From the NCBI GenBank assembly GCA_034436555.1, contig DAOTUU010000035.1:42087-106086 (forward strand): DNA of 64,000 bases, written 5' to 3'. Positions within the stretch are counted from its first letter, which is position 1. Each line of letters begins with the position of its first letter. The stretch is from JAFMJV01 sp034436555 (GTDB taxonomy: Bacteria > Chloroflexota > Limnocylindria > Limnocylindrales > CSP1-4). The notes under the pieces are model-generated. The model worked only from the letters and a program-made list of their open reading frames with translations, had not been told where the DNA came from and searched no databases. A program made the translations under genes and the position numbers. Positions 33,668 through 42,667 of this stretch are shown here, one piece after another.

Positions 33668-34933
33668 ATGCGCCGACCCGACTTCTCCCGCCGCGTGGCC
33701 GTGACCGGCCTCGGCATCGTGAGCCCCGTGGGCACGGACGTGCCGACCGCGTGGGACAACCTCATCAACGGACGGAGCGGCCTCAAGGAGGTCACCTATT
33801 GGGACCCGGACGTGGTCGACTGCCGTGCCTCGGGCGAGGTGCGGGACTTCGACGCGACGCGCTGGATGGACTTCAAGGCCGTCCGACGCACGGACAAGAA
33901 CGTCGTGTTCGGCGTGGCCGCCGCCAAGCAGGCGGTGGAGATGGCCGGCCTGGAGATCGGGACCCACCACGCCAGCGAGGATGTGGGCGTCTATTTCGGG
34001 TCCGGGGTGGGCGGTCCGGGGCTGATGGCGGATGCCATCGAGACCATGAAGTCGCGCCCGCGCTCGGTCAGCCCATTCTTCATCGCCAACATGCTCCCCG
34101 ACACGGCCTCCGGCCAGATCGCGATCGAGCTTGGCGCGCGCGGCGCCAACATGTGCGTGGTCACCGCCTGCTCCACCGGCACCCACAACATCGGCGAGGC
34201 GGCGGAGGGCATCCGACGCGGCGATTTCACGGCGGTGGTCTGCGGCTCCACCGAGACGCCCCTCTATGAGGTGGCGTATGTCGGGTTCACGAACATGCGG
34301 GGCATGGGCACGCCGCGCGAGGGTCGTGACCTGACGGACATCTCCCGCCCCTTCGACCGCTCGCGCAACGGGTTCGTGCTGGGCGAGGGCGCCGGTGCCC
34401 TGGTCCTGGAGGACCTCGAGATGGCCAAGGCACGCGGTGCCACCGTCTATGCGGAGGTCGTGGGCTACGGCTCCGCAGCGGATGCGTGGGACCTCATCCA
34501 GCCCATCGAGAAGGGCGATGGCGTTCGTCGCGCGATGGAGATGGCGCTCGAGCGCCACGGCGTGCCGCGCGACGAGGTGGACCTCATCAATCCCCACGGC
34601 ACATCCACGCCCCTGGGCGACCTGCGGGAGGCGCAGGCCATCTGGTCGGTCTTCGGCGATCGGACCAGGGAGGTCGCCATCAGCGGCACGAAGTCCGTGA
34701 CCGGTCACCTGATGGGGGCCGCGGGCGCCGTCGAGAGCGTCCTCACGGTCCTCTCGGTCCACCACCAGATCGCGCCGGTGACCCTGAACTACGAGGAGGA
34801 CGACCCGGAGATCGACCTCGACGTGGTCCACGGCGCTTCCCGGGAGATGCGCATCCGCTACGCCCTGTCCGACAACATCGGCCTGGGGGGGCACAACGGC
34901 GCCGTCATCTTCAAGCGCTACCTGGGCGACTGA
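33668..34933 (+). CDS. fabF: 3-oxoacyl-ACP synthase II (copy 1)
   Basis: The 421-aa condensing enzyme has the Cys-His-His triad in VVTACSTGTHNIGEAA, NPHGTSTPLGD and SVTGHLMGAAGAVES, plus the family opening VAVTGLGIVSPVGTD and SRPFDRSRNGFVLGEGAG. It extends acyl chains on ACP. ATG 33668 is preceded by GAGGAGA. Its last bases and stop recur in the repeat 50 bp downstream. It is clearly distinct from the second copy at 37658, so the two may prefer different chains. Confidence 0.95.
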   Translation: MRRPDFSRRVAVTGLGIVSPVGTDVPTAWDNLINGRSGLKEVTYWDPDVVDCRASGEVRDFDATRWMDFKAVRRTDKNVVFGVAAAKQAVEMAGLEIGTHHASEDVGVYFGSGVGGPGLMADAIETMKSRPRSVSPFFIANMLPDTASGQIAIELGARGANMCVVTACSTGTHNIGEAAEGIRRGDFTAVVCGSTETPLYEVAYVGFTNMRGMGTPREGRDLTDISRPFDRSRNGFVLGEGAGALVLEDLEMAKARGATVYAEVVGYGSAADAWDLIQPIEKGDGVRRAMEMALERHGVPRDEVDLINPHGTSTPLGDLREAQAIWSVFGDRTREVAISGTKSVTGHLMGAAGAVESVLTVLSVHHQIAPVTLNYEEDDPEIDLDVVHGASREMRIRYALSDNIGLGGHNGAVIFKRYLGD

Positions 34934-35073
34934 CCGGCTCGATCGCGAGATCGCGGGGCGAGGGGCGCCGGGCGCGCAGCACACGGCGACTGACCGGCTC
35001 GATCGCGGGGCGCGGGGCGCGGGGGCGCGAGGCGCGGGGCTCGATCGCGGGGCGCGGAGCGCGGGGCGCGGGG
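34925..35073. repeat. Repeat block duplicating the end of fabF
   Basis: The 23-bp stretch at 34925-34947 (GGCGACTGACCGGCTCGATC plus GCG), which contains the fabF stop, is repeated exactly at 34985-35007. A third, shorter copy CTCGATCGCGGGGCGCGG appears near 35040. The remainder is alternating GCGGGGCGC runs. No gene is seen in 34934-35087. Confidence 0.85.
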
Positions 35074-35087
35074 GCGCCGGGCGAGGG

Positions 35088-36254
35088 TCAGCTCTGGCGC
35101 CGGAAGCGAAGCTTGTCCGTGGCCGGATCGGCGATCCAGCGGTCCCAGGCCTGGACGAGCAGCGGGTTGCCCGCCGAGCCGCGGTAGGCGCCCACGACCT
35201 GACCGTTCGCGACGGTCGTGCCGGGCACGCGCTTCCAGGTGCCGCCCGCGTTCTTGGAGCGCCGCAGGAACCCCTCGCCCGAGAGATCGTCGAAGATGCC
35301 GCCCACGATCGTGCCCGCCACCAGGTAGCGGGTGCCCATGACATCCGCGGACGTGGGGTAGGCACCGACCTCACCCGGGAACGGCATGTTCTCCAGGATG
35401 CGCTCCGGTCCCCAGCTGACGCCGCCGTCCGTGCTCACGCGGGCGCGCAGGTCGGCCCGGTTCATGTAGGCGAAGACCAGCCGGTCGCCGTCCACGCCCA
35501 GCTCCGGGGTCTGACCGTACTCCATGTCCGGCAGCACCGGCGTGGGCACGCCGAACAGGTCGTGGTCCGGTCCCGCACCGATGCTCCAGTGGCGCAGGCG
35601 CACCTCCTCCTCATCGAACCAGGCGAGGTGCAGGTCGTCCCCAGAACCGGCCAGTGCGAGACCCTTCTGCATCGACCCCTCGCCCAGGTCCAGGTCGATC
35701 GCGGGCAGCGAGTCGCCCTTGGCCTCGTCGTTCACGCCGCGGGCGTGGAGCATCACATGCCAGTCACCGCCGACCTTCTGGAACCAGGCGACCGCGAGTC
35801 GCTCGCCGGCGCAGGCCACATCCGGCCTGCGCGACTGTCCATCGAGGGTGATGGCGTTCTGCTCGTGGGATGGCCCCGTGAGCGGCAGCTTGTCCAGGCC
35901 CACGAGCCAGGCACCTGACTCCTTGAAGGTGTAGGCCGCGAAGGCCCAGCCGCCACAGGTCTCCACCTCGATGTCGCGCGACGGACGGTCGTCCAGGCGG
36001 ACCGCCGGGCGGAACGTGGCGCCCCCGTCTGCACTGCGGCGCACCCAGACCCGCTTCACGCCACCCGGCGCGTTCTCCTGCCAGCCCACGACCACGCCGG
36101 ACCCGCGCGCGGCGATGTCACCGACACGGATCTCCGTGCCGGACGCGGCGGTCCGGATGACCCGCGTGGCGCCGAACGTGCCGGCGCTCACGGGGGCGGC
36201 GGCCAGCAGTGCCGCGCTCGCGAGCACGGCGGCGAGGATGGGACGCTGGGTCAC
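35088..36254 (-). CDS. Secreted Asp-box (sialidase-like beta-propeller) protein, copy 2
   Basis: The 388-aa product starts at GTG 36254, preceded by AAGGAGG, giving a signal peptide (PILAAVLASAALLAAAPVSA). Asp-box motifs SADGGATF, STDGGVSW and the looser SKNAGGTW are seen. Architecture and length match the copy at 30794-31972, including AARGSGVVVGWQE near the start and GAYRGSAGNPLLVQAWDRW at the end. The substrate or ligand is unknown, and no anchor motif is visible. Confidence 0.75.
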   Translation of the reverse strand: MTQRPILAAVLASAALLAAAPVSAGTFGATRVIRTAASGTEIRVGDIAARGSGVVVGWQENAPGGVKRVWVRRSADGGATFRPAVRLDDRPSRDIEVETCGGWAFAAYTFKESGAWLVGLDKLPLTGPSHEQNAITLDGQSRRPDVACAGERLAVAWFQKVGGDWHVMLHARGVNDEAKGDSLPAIDLDLGEGSMQKGLALAGSGDDLHLAWFDEEEVRLRHWSIGAGPDHDLFGVPTPVLPDMEYGQTPELGVDGDRLVFAYMNRADLRARVSTDGGVSWGPERILENMPFPGEVGAYPTSADVMGTRYLVAGTIVGGIFDDLSGEGFLRRSKNAGGTWKRVPGTTVANGQVVGAYRGSAGNPLLVQAWDRWIADPATDKLRFRRQS

Positions 36255-36349
36255 GAATCGCCTCCTTGGCGGGCTCCGGCCTCGGGGGGTGCTGGCTGGC
36301 GACGCGTGGGCCAGATGCAGCATGTGCCGACACCCGCCACCATGGTGAC

Positions 36350-36718
36350 ATGTCCGAACACCCGTCCGCCACCCTGACTGCCGCCTACTTCTACAAGGTC
36401 CGATGGGGCTATCACGATGAGTGGCTGGAGCTGTTCCGGCGCAACCATTGGCCGGTCCTCCGGGAGCAGCTGTCGACCGGTCGCCTCACGGATGTGCGGC
36501 TGTCCGTGCCGCGCTTCCACGGTGATGGGCGCGCCGACTGGGATGTGATGGTCACCATCACGTATCGCGACTGGGCCGCGCTCGAGGGCCACAGCGAGGA
36601 GGCCATCAAGGAGCGCCTCTACCCCGACCAGGAGACGTTCCGGCGCGAGGAGCAGCGACGCTTCGAGCTGCTCGAGGCGCACTGGGACGTTCCGCTCCAG
36701 GAGCTGCCGCTGCCGTGA
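36350..36718 (+). CDS. Small protein, possible dimeric alpha/beta-barrel fold
   Basis: The 122-aa product has a ferredoxin-like pattern: strand AAYFYKVRWGYHDEWLELF, helix, strand LTDVRLSVPRFHGDGRADW and strand VMVTITYRDWAAL, followed by an acidic helix with many Glu/Arg. This resembles EthD/ABM-type dimeric barrels, but no signature is decisive. ATG 36350 is used. Its stop overlaps the MpaB-like gene start (GTGA), so the two are cotranscribed and may act together. Confidence 0.65.
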   Translation: MSEHPSATLTAAYFYKVRWGYHDEWLELFRRNHWPVLREQLSTGRLTDVRLSVPRFHGDGRADWDVMVTITYRDWAALEGHSEEAIKERLYPDQETFRREEQRRFELLEAHWDVPLQELPLP

Positions 36719-37620
36719 CCCGGGGTCCCTGGCCGCAGCCGGACCCGGTGCTCGGGTTCTACGGTCCCGCGTCACGGATGTGGCGCATCAACCGGGAGGC
36801 GGTGCTGCTGGGCGCGGGCCCCGCGGCACTGCTGCTCCAGGTGGCGCACCCGCTCGTGGCGGAGGGCGTGGCGCAGCACAGCCGCGTCGCGGATGATCCG
36901 TTCGGGCGGTTGCGGCGGACGCTTCGGACCACCCTGGACATGGTGTTCGGCGACGGGCCCACGGCAGAGCGCGCGGTGCGCAGGCTGAACCGGGTCCACG
37001 GTGGCGTGCGCGGGCCCGTGATGGATTCCGTGGCACGCGCGGCGACCGGCGCCGACCACTACCGGGCGATGGACCCAGACCTGCTGCTGTGGGTCCAGGC
37101 GACCCTGGTCGTGACGAGCGTGGACGCGTACACGCGCTGGGTGCGGCCGCTGTCCGCGGGTGACCGGGACGCGTTCTGGTCGGAGGCGCGCAGGGTCGGC
37201 GTCCGGATGGGGATCCCGCTCGATCGGTCACCGTCGAGCTGGTCGGACCTGCTCGCGTGGTGGGACCGGATGCTGGCCGCAGACGGGCCCATCCAGGTGA
37301 CCCCGACCGCGCTGACCCTCGCACCGCTCATCCTGCGCCCCGCGCTGCCGCTGGCGCCGGCGGGCCTGGTCGACCTGCTCGCGCTGCCGGGCCTGGCGCT
37401 GCTGCCGCCCCGGATCCGCGACGCGTACGCCATCCCCTGGACCCCGCGCGCAGCACGGACCGCGGCGCTCGTGGCGAGTGGCGTGCGCGTCTGGACACAC
37501 GCGGTTCCCGCGGACTGGCGCTCGATGCCGCCGGCACGGCGGGCGTTCCGGCGGGCACGGGCGGTCGCGCGGGCGAGCACCGGAACGGACCGGACGCCCC
37601 CGTTCGTCGGTGGCCGCTAG
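36715..37620 (+). CDS. MpaB/latex-clearing-type oxygenase family protein (DUF2236)
   Basis: The 301-aa product carries the family's opening FYGPASRMWRINREAVLLGAG (in parts) and ALLLQVAHPLVAEGVAQHS, with the His that binds heme in the latex-clearing protein in VAHPLVA. The middle has LLLWVQATLVVTSVDAYTRW and the C-terminus is basic. Family members oxidise polyisoprene or modify natural products, many with unknown function. Fused-overlap with the small protein upstream suggests a joint role. Fatty-acid genes follow. Confidence 0.8.
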   Translation: MTRGPWPQPDPVLGFYGPASRMWRINREAVLLGAGPAALLLQVAHPLVAEGVAQHSRVADDPFGRLRRTLRTTLDMVFGDGPTAERAVRRLNRVHGGVRGPVMDSVARAATGADHYRAMDPDLLLWVQATLVVTSVDAYTRWVRPLSAGDRDAFWSEARRVGVRMGIPLDRSPSSWSDLLAWWDRMLAADGPIQVTPTALTLAPLILRPALPLAPAGLVDLLALPGLALLPPRIRDAYAIPWTPRAARTAALVASGVRVWTHAVPADWRSMPPARRAFRRARAVARASTGTDRTPPFVGGR

Positions 37621-37657
37621 AATCGGGCCCTCCCCACCGACCAGGAGACGCCGCCCC

Positions 37658-38923
37658 GTGCCACCGTCCGATCTCTCCCGCCGCGCCGTCGTCACCGGCC
37701 TCGGCGCCGTCACGCCCATCGGCAACGATCACCCGACGTTCTGGCGCAACCTGGTCGGCGGCGTGAGCGGCGGCGGTCCGATCACCCACTTCGATGCGGA
37801 CGCGTATGACGTGCGCATCGCGGCGGAGGTCAAGGGGTTCGACCCGACCACCGGCATGGACCGCAAGATGGCGCGCCGGATGAGCCGCTTCATCCACTTC
37901 GGGATGGCCGCGGGCAAGGAGGCGGTGCGCGACGCGGGCCTGGACTTCCAAGGCTGGTCCCCGGAGCAGCTGGACCGGGTCGCGGTCGCGGTCAACACCT
38001 CGGGTGGTGGCCAGGAGCAGGTCATCGATGGCACCGCCGTGCTCAACGCCAAGGGCCCCGGCCAGGTCAGCCCGTTCGCGATCCCGGCCCTGTCGGGCTC
38101 GATGGCCGCCTGCATGCTGTCCATGGAGTACCACCTCACGGGACCCGTCATCACCCAGGTGGCCGCCTGCGCCAGCTCCGTCATCGCGTTCCTGGACGGC
38201 CTCCGGATGATCCAGCGGGGCGAGGTGGACGTGGTCATCACGGGCGGCTCCGAGGCGCCGCTCCTGCCGGTGGGGTTCGCGGCGCTCGCGAACATGGGCG
38301 CGCTGTCCAAGCGCAACGACGACCCGGAGCATGCATCCCGACCGTTCGACCGGACCCGGGACGGGTTCCTGTTCGGCGAGGGGGCGGGCGTGGTGGTCCT
38401 GGAGAGCGCGGAGCATGCGCTGGCCCGCGGCGCGGCCATCCAGGCCGAGGTCATCGGCGCGGCGCTGACCGCGGACGCGTTCCACATCTCGGCACCGGAC
38501 CCCACGGGTCGCGGCGCGGCGCTGGCGATGACCAAGGCCCTGCGCGACGCGGACGTGGCGCCGGACGAGGTGGACTACATCGTCGCCCACGGCACGTCCA
38601 CGCCGCTCAATGATGTGACCGAGACACGCGCCATCAAGCGGGCGTTCGGCGACCATGCGGGACGGGTTGCGATCTCGTCACCCAAGTCGATGGTGGGGCA
38701 CCTGCTGGGGGCGGCCGGCGTGATGAGCGCGTTGACCGCGATCGGCGCGATCCGGGAGAACATCGTCCCGCCCACAGCCAACCTGCGCGAGCCCGACCCC
38801 GACTGCGACCTGGACTACACGCCGGTGGTCGCGCGCCAGAAGCGCGTGGACACCGCGATCATCAACGGCTTCGGGTTCGGCGGCCAGAACGCCGTCGCGG
38901 TCTTCCGACGCTTCGAGGCCTGA
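37658..38923 (+). CDS. fabF: 3-oxoacyl-ACP synthase II (copy 2)
   Basis: This second 421-aa KAS II starts at GTG 37658 behind CAGGAG. Triad residues are in QVAACASSVIAFLDG, VAHGTSTPLNDVTE and SMVGHLLGAAGVMS; RAVVTGLGAVTPIGND opens it and GFGFGGQNAVAVF closes it. Compared with copy 1, the residues around the nucleophile (ACASS rather than ACSTG) are the more canonical for FabF. It lies 37 bases after the MpaB-like gene and may be in its operon. Its 3' flank (38924-39219) contains no recognisable gene. Confidence 0.95.
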   Translation: MPPSDLSRRAVVTGLGAVTPIGNDHPTFWRNLVGGVSGGGPITHFDADAYDVRIAAEVKGFDPTTGMDRKMARRMSRFIHFGMAAGKEAVRDAGLDFQGWSPEQLDRVAVAVNTSGGGQEQVIDGTAVLNAKGPGQVSPFAIPALSGSMAACMLSMEYHLTGPVITQVAACASSVIAFLDGLRMIQRGEVDVVITGGSEAPLLPVGFAALANMGALSKRNDDPEHASRPFDRTRDGFLFGEGAGVVVLESAEHALARGAAIQAEVIGAALTADAFHISAPDPTGRGAALAMTKALRDADVAPDEVDYIVAHGTSTPLNDVTETRAIKRAFGDHAGRVAISSPKSMVGHLLGAAGVMSALTAIGAIRENIVPPTANLREPDPDCDLDYTPVVARQKRVDTAIINGFGFGGQNAVAVFRRFEA

Positions 38924-39171
38924 CCGGCGAACGGCTGGCCAGCCATCGCACTCGTGGACGATCAGGGGCACCCGGGATGCCACCGCGGGGGTGGCCACGA
39001 CCGGCAGCGCCGCGGGATGTCTGGTCCGGGGCCCCCTCATCGGTGACTCCCTGGTCGTCCTGAGCGAGGGCTGTCGATCGTGGAGTTCCCCCGCGGGTCG
39101 CTGACCGCGGCCGGCTCGCGGTCTGGTGGACGGCCCGGACTCCGTGATCAGGCTGGAGCTCCGCGACACCT

Positions 39172-39200
39172 GGCGCCGCCTGAGGAAATGAGGAGGCGCC
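39172..39200. terminator. Hairpin in the gap after fabF copy 2
   Basis: GGCGCCGCCT and AGGAGGCGCC pair with one mismatch around a 9-base loop. It sits 250 bp after fabF and just before the next ribosome-binding site, so it could be a terminator or a translational control element. The remaining 38924-39171 holds nothing I can recognise. Confidence 0.35.
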
Positions 39201-39219
39201 TGAGGAGACTCCCGATGGC

Positions 39220-39846
39220 GTGCGTGTCCTCACCGGCGAGTCTGCTGCCATCACCCGCGACCACTGGCCGATCGACCGCCGCACGACCCGCCGCACCGGG
39301 ATCCGGGCGGGGCGACTGCTGATCCTGGCGCTGTCCGCGATGACAGCGCTCGGCGCGACGGCCGGCGGTGCGCAGGCTCGGGGAGCGACCCCCGGCCATC
39401 TGCCGGCCCTGGGCGCCGGGCCCGGCGGCGCCACGGCCCACGCCACCCCCGGCGGTCGGCAGGCACGCCCCACGTTCGCCACCAATGGCGACCACCTTGG
39501 AGCCACGATCAACTGCAACTCGTACGACCACAGCTTCCGCCACACGCCGTACGCGCTCCCGGCGGACGGCCTCTACAGCCAGACGATCTGGTACCGCATC
39601 TGGGTCTACAACCTCGACACCCGCATGTACCAGGCTCCCATCCCGCGGAACGGGTACCTGTCCTTCACCAGCGCCTTCAACGGCGGTGGCGCGCCCGCCC
39701 GCACCGTGCGTCCGGGCCCAGGCCGCTACATGGTCGCGACGGAGTACTGGTGGAACACGAACGGGCGGTGGTACAAGGCCACCGACTGGACTCGCTGGTA
39801 CTGGCAGGACGCGTGGTCGACCCAGATCAAGGATGTGTGCCGGGTC
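39220..39846 (+). CDS. Secreted Tyr/Trp-rich protein, 3' end uncertain
   Basis: From GTG 39220 (AGGAG at 39202) the frame encodes a signal-type helix (RLLILALSAMTALGATAGGAQA), a Gly/Ala/Pro linker, and a globular part of about 120 residues rich in Tyr, Trp and Asn (QTIWYRIWVYNLDTRMYQAP, MVATEYWWNTNGRWYKATDW) that ends with VCRV at 39846. No stop follows there: all three plus frames stay open far into the next gene, so the stop has been lost or the sequence has an error. The end given is where protein-like character stops. A terminator-like hairpin at 39870 supports it. Family unknown. Confidence 0.5.
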
Positions 39847-39869
39847 CGAACCCGCCATCCGCTCGGACG

Positions 39870-39903
39870 GGACCCCCGGTGGACAGGCGCCCGCCGGGGG
39901 TCC
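39870..39903 (+). terminator. Terminator-like hairpin
   Basis: GGACCCCCGG (39870-39879) and CCGGGGGTCC (39894-39903) are perfect 10-bp arms with a 14-base loop. It lies 24 bases after the apparent end of the secreted protein and about 95 bases before the LuxR-type gene. No T-run follows. Confidence 0.45.
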
Positions 39904-39998
39904 GCTGCTGGCCCGCCGCTCACCTGCGACAATCCCCATGCATCGCCCGTGGGGCGCCCGGGTTCCGACGCGCGCGGTGCGGAGCGGAGCGACCGGCC

Positions 39999-41513
39999 GT
40001 GGTGGGGACGGATGCTGGGGGCGCGGCGATCGAGGGTGGTGGCTCCGACGTCATCGGCCGGGACGCGGCCATCGCGCTCGTGCGCGAGCGGTCGCGCCAC
40101 ACCCGGATGGTCACCATCACCGGTCCGGGCGGCATCGGCAAGACGCGCCTGGCCGAGGCGCTCGCCGACGGCGGCGTGGTGGTGGACCTGGTGGCGGTCA
40201 CGGATGCGCGGCTCGTCCCGTCCGAGATCGCGCGGACGCACGAGCTGCGCCTGGACCCCGCGCTGCCGACGCTCGAGGCGCTCGTCGCGGCCCTGGACGG
40301 CTCCGAGCGAGGGCTCGTCCTGGACAACCTGGAGCAGATCGAGGGGGTGGCGGCCGTGGTGGACGCGCTCCTGCAGCGTGTCCCGGGCCTGCGCGTGCTC
40401 GCGACCAGCCGCGTGCCCGTCGGCGTCCGGGGCGAGGTGGAGGTGCCGCTCGCGCCGCTCGAGCTCCCGGCCACGGACGCGCCGGACGACGTGGAGCGAT
40501 CGCCGGCTGGGGCGCTGTTCCTGCGGCGGGCGCGGGGCATCGGTGCCCTCCGCACGCTGGACGAGCCGAACGCGCGCGACGTGGCACGGCTGTGCCGCGC
40601 GGTGGATGGCATCCCCCTCGGGCTCGAGCTCGCCGCGCGCCGGCTGCGCGTACTGGCACTGCCGGAGGTCCGGCGCCGCCTGGAGACGGGCGATGCCGCG
40701 CTCCTGCGCGACCCGGATCGACCCGAACGGCAGCGATCGCTCGACGCCGTCCTGGACTGGAGCCTGTCGCTCCTCTCGCCGGAGCAGCTCCGGGCGCTGA
40801 CCGCGGCATCCGTCTGCCCCGGGGGATTCGACCTGGACACGCTGGCCGCCCTCGTGCCGACCGCCGAGGCAGACGACACGATCGACTCCCTGGACGCGCT
40901 CATCACATACGGCCTGGTGCGTCGGACCGACGATGGCACGGCGCCACGGTTCGCGCTGCTCGAACCGATCCGCGCGGCGGTCCGCGCGCGGACCCCGGAT
41001 CCAACGCTGGTCGCGCTCGCGCAGCGCCATGTCGACCTGATGGTCGCGCTCGTGCGCCGCCACGGGTGGCGCTTCGAGGACGGCGACGCGTTCGAGTTCG
41101 CGCCGCTGGATCGGGAGCGGGACGGCATCCGGACGGCGCTCGCGACCGTGGACGGCCGCGAGGACCGGATGCTCCTGCTCGAGCTCACGGCCAGGCTGGG
41201 CGGCTACTGGTTCCACGCCACGGCGGTGGCGGAGGGCGTCGGGTGGCTGGACCGAGCGCTCGCGGATGCCGGCGCCGACCCAGACCTGCGCGTCCACGCC
41301 CTTGCCACGCGCGTCTACCTGGCGCTCGACTGGAGCGACCGCATCGAGCAGGACTCAGCGGCGCTGGTGGCGGCAGCGGGTGCTGCCGGAGGTGCGCCCG
41401 CCGCGGTGCGAGGCCTGGTATACGCGGCCTTCCCGATGATCGAGCGGCGCTTCGGAGACCCTCGGGGCTGCCTGTTGGCGGCACGCGCGCGAGCGGCGGC
41501 CGCCGGATTTTGA
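39999..41513 (+). CDS. LuxR-type ATPase regulator, N-terminal part (split by frameshift)
   Basis: This frame encodes the ATPase half of a large LuxR-family regulator: Walker A TITGPGGIGKTRLAEAL near residue 40, Walker B-like GLVLDNLEQI, the sensor motif LATSRVPVGVRGEVEVPLAPL and the winged region LDAVLDWSLSLLSPEQLRAL, all usual for the predicted-ATPase/AfsR-like group. GTG 39999 (or 40002) is chosen behind GGAGCG; longer frames run into unrelated sequence. It stops at TGA 41513 directly after a T4 run. Removing one T joins AAGF to DRWLVRIDMAV in the next frame, restoring one protein of about 795 aa. Confidence 0.75.
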   Translation: MVGTDAGGAAIEGGGSDVIGRDAAIALVRERSRHTRMVTITGPGGIGKTRLAEALADGGVVVDLVAVTDARLVPSEIARTHELRLDPALPTLEALVAALDGSERGLVLDNLEQIEGVAAVVDALLQRVPGLRVLATSRVPVGVRGEVEVPLAPLELPATDAPDDVERSPAGALFLRRARGIGALRTLDEPNARDVARLCRAVDGIPLGLELAARRLRVLALPEVRRRLETGDAALLRDPDRPERQRSLDAVLDWSLSLLSPEQLRALTAASVCPGGFDLDTLAALVPTAEADDTIDSLDALITYGLVRRTDDGTAPRFALLEPIRAAVRARTPDPTLVALAQRHVDLMVALVRRHGWRFEDGDAFEFAPLDRERDGIRTALATVDGREDRMLLLELTARLGGYWFHATAVAEGVGWLDRALADAGADPDLRVHALATRVYLALDWSDRIEQDSAALVAAAGAAGGAPAAVRGLVYAAFPMIERRFGDPRGCLLAARARAAAAGF

Positions 41514-41523
41514 CCGCTGGCTG

Positions 41524-42384
41524 GTGCGCATCGACATGGCCGTCGGGCTGGAGGCGATGGCACGCAGCGATATGGCCGAGGCACGCCGGGCACTGGCGGA
41601 TTCCGCTGCGACCGCGCGACTCGTGGCCGACCCAGGCACCGAAGCCCAGGTGCTCACGAACCTCGCGCTGGCAGAGATCGCCGAGGGCGACGCGTCCGCG
41701 GCTGTCGTCACGGCACGGCGCACCGTCGATCTCCTGGCTGATGATACTCGACCCATGGGTCGAGTCTGGGCGTCCTGCATCCTCGCCCTCGCGCTCGCGG
41801 AAGCTGGCGACGGCGACGCGGCACGGGAAGCGCTCGCCCGGGTGATGCCGCTCGTCATCGAGCATCCCGCTCCGTGGTCGCTGGTCGTCGCGCTGGACAC
41901 CGCCGTGGTCGTGCTCGCGGCGTGCGGGGTCGACGAGCTCGCCCTGCGCGCGCATAGTGCGTCAGATCGACTTCGCGGCGAACTGCGCGTGGAGCTCTCG
42001 CCCACCGAGCGCGCGCTGCTCGAGGCGGCCGTCCGCCGCGCCACAGGCCGGATGGGCGCCGTGTCCGCTGCGCTTGCCATCCGGAACGGAGCGAGCGACG
42101 ACCCCCAGGCGCTCGTCAGGAGCGTCGCGGAAGCCCTGGTGGCTGATCGGCCGCGCGCAGTCGGTCGCGACTTGCGTCGTGTCCGCCATGGCGAGCTGAC
42201 GCGCCGGGAGGTGGAGATCCTGGGCCTGCTGGCGCAGGGCCGCTCGGATGGCGAGATCGCGCAGACGCTGGTCATCAGCCCCAAGACCGCGAGCGTGCAC
42301 GTCGCGAACATCAAGGCGAAGCTGGCGGTCGAGACGCGCCTGGAGGCCGCTCTCGCCGCCCGCGAGCTCGGGTTCGGCAGCTGA
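41524..42384 (+). CDS. LuxR-type ATPase regulator, C-terminal part with HTH
   Basis: The first start in this frame is GTG 41524; the protein reads as a continuation of the preceding frame. It consists of helical TPR-like repeats (for example EAQVLTNLALAEIAEGDASA) and ends in a LuxR DNA-binding domain: LTRREVEILGLLAQGRSDGEI, then AQTLVISPKTASVHVANIKAKL. If the frameshift is real, only this half could bind DNA without the ATPase; if it is a sequencing error in TTTT (41508-41511), the gene is intact. Confidence 0.75.
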   Translation: MRIDMAVGLEAMARSDMAEARRALADSAATARLVADPGTEAQVLTNLALAEIAEGDASAAVVTARRTVDLLADDTRPMGRVWASCILALALAEAGDGDAAREALARVMPLVIEHPAPWSLVVALDTAVVVLAACGVDELALRAHSASDRLRGELRVELSPTERALLEAAVRRATGRMGAVSAALAIRNGASDDPQALVRSVAEALVADRPRAVGRDLRRVRHGELTRREVEILGLLAQGRSDGEIAQTLVISPKTASVHVANIKAKLAVETRLEAALAARELGFGS

Positions 42385-42667
42385 ACGTCCTCAGGGGCCG
42401 GGCGGCAGCTCCCCGGCGATCGTCGCTCCCCAGGTGGTCTGGGTGACGCGCCCGGGCGCTACCCGACGACCCACCCCTCCCCTCGTCGAGGGTGAACACG
42501 ATCCGGGCACGGTCTTCGCCCATCAGCACCGCGCGGAGCGTGTCGAGGGCGGCGGCCGCGGCTGCCAGCTCAACCGGTACTACGCCGCGTCGCTGATGTT
42601 CGTCGGGTACCGCTTCGGCAGGAACGCGCTCGAACAAGGACGGCTGTTCCCGACGTCAACCGGGCCC

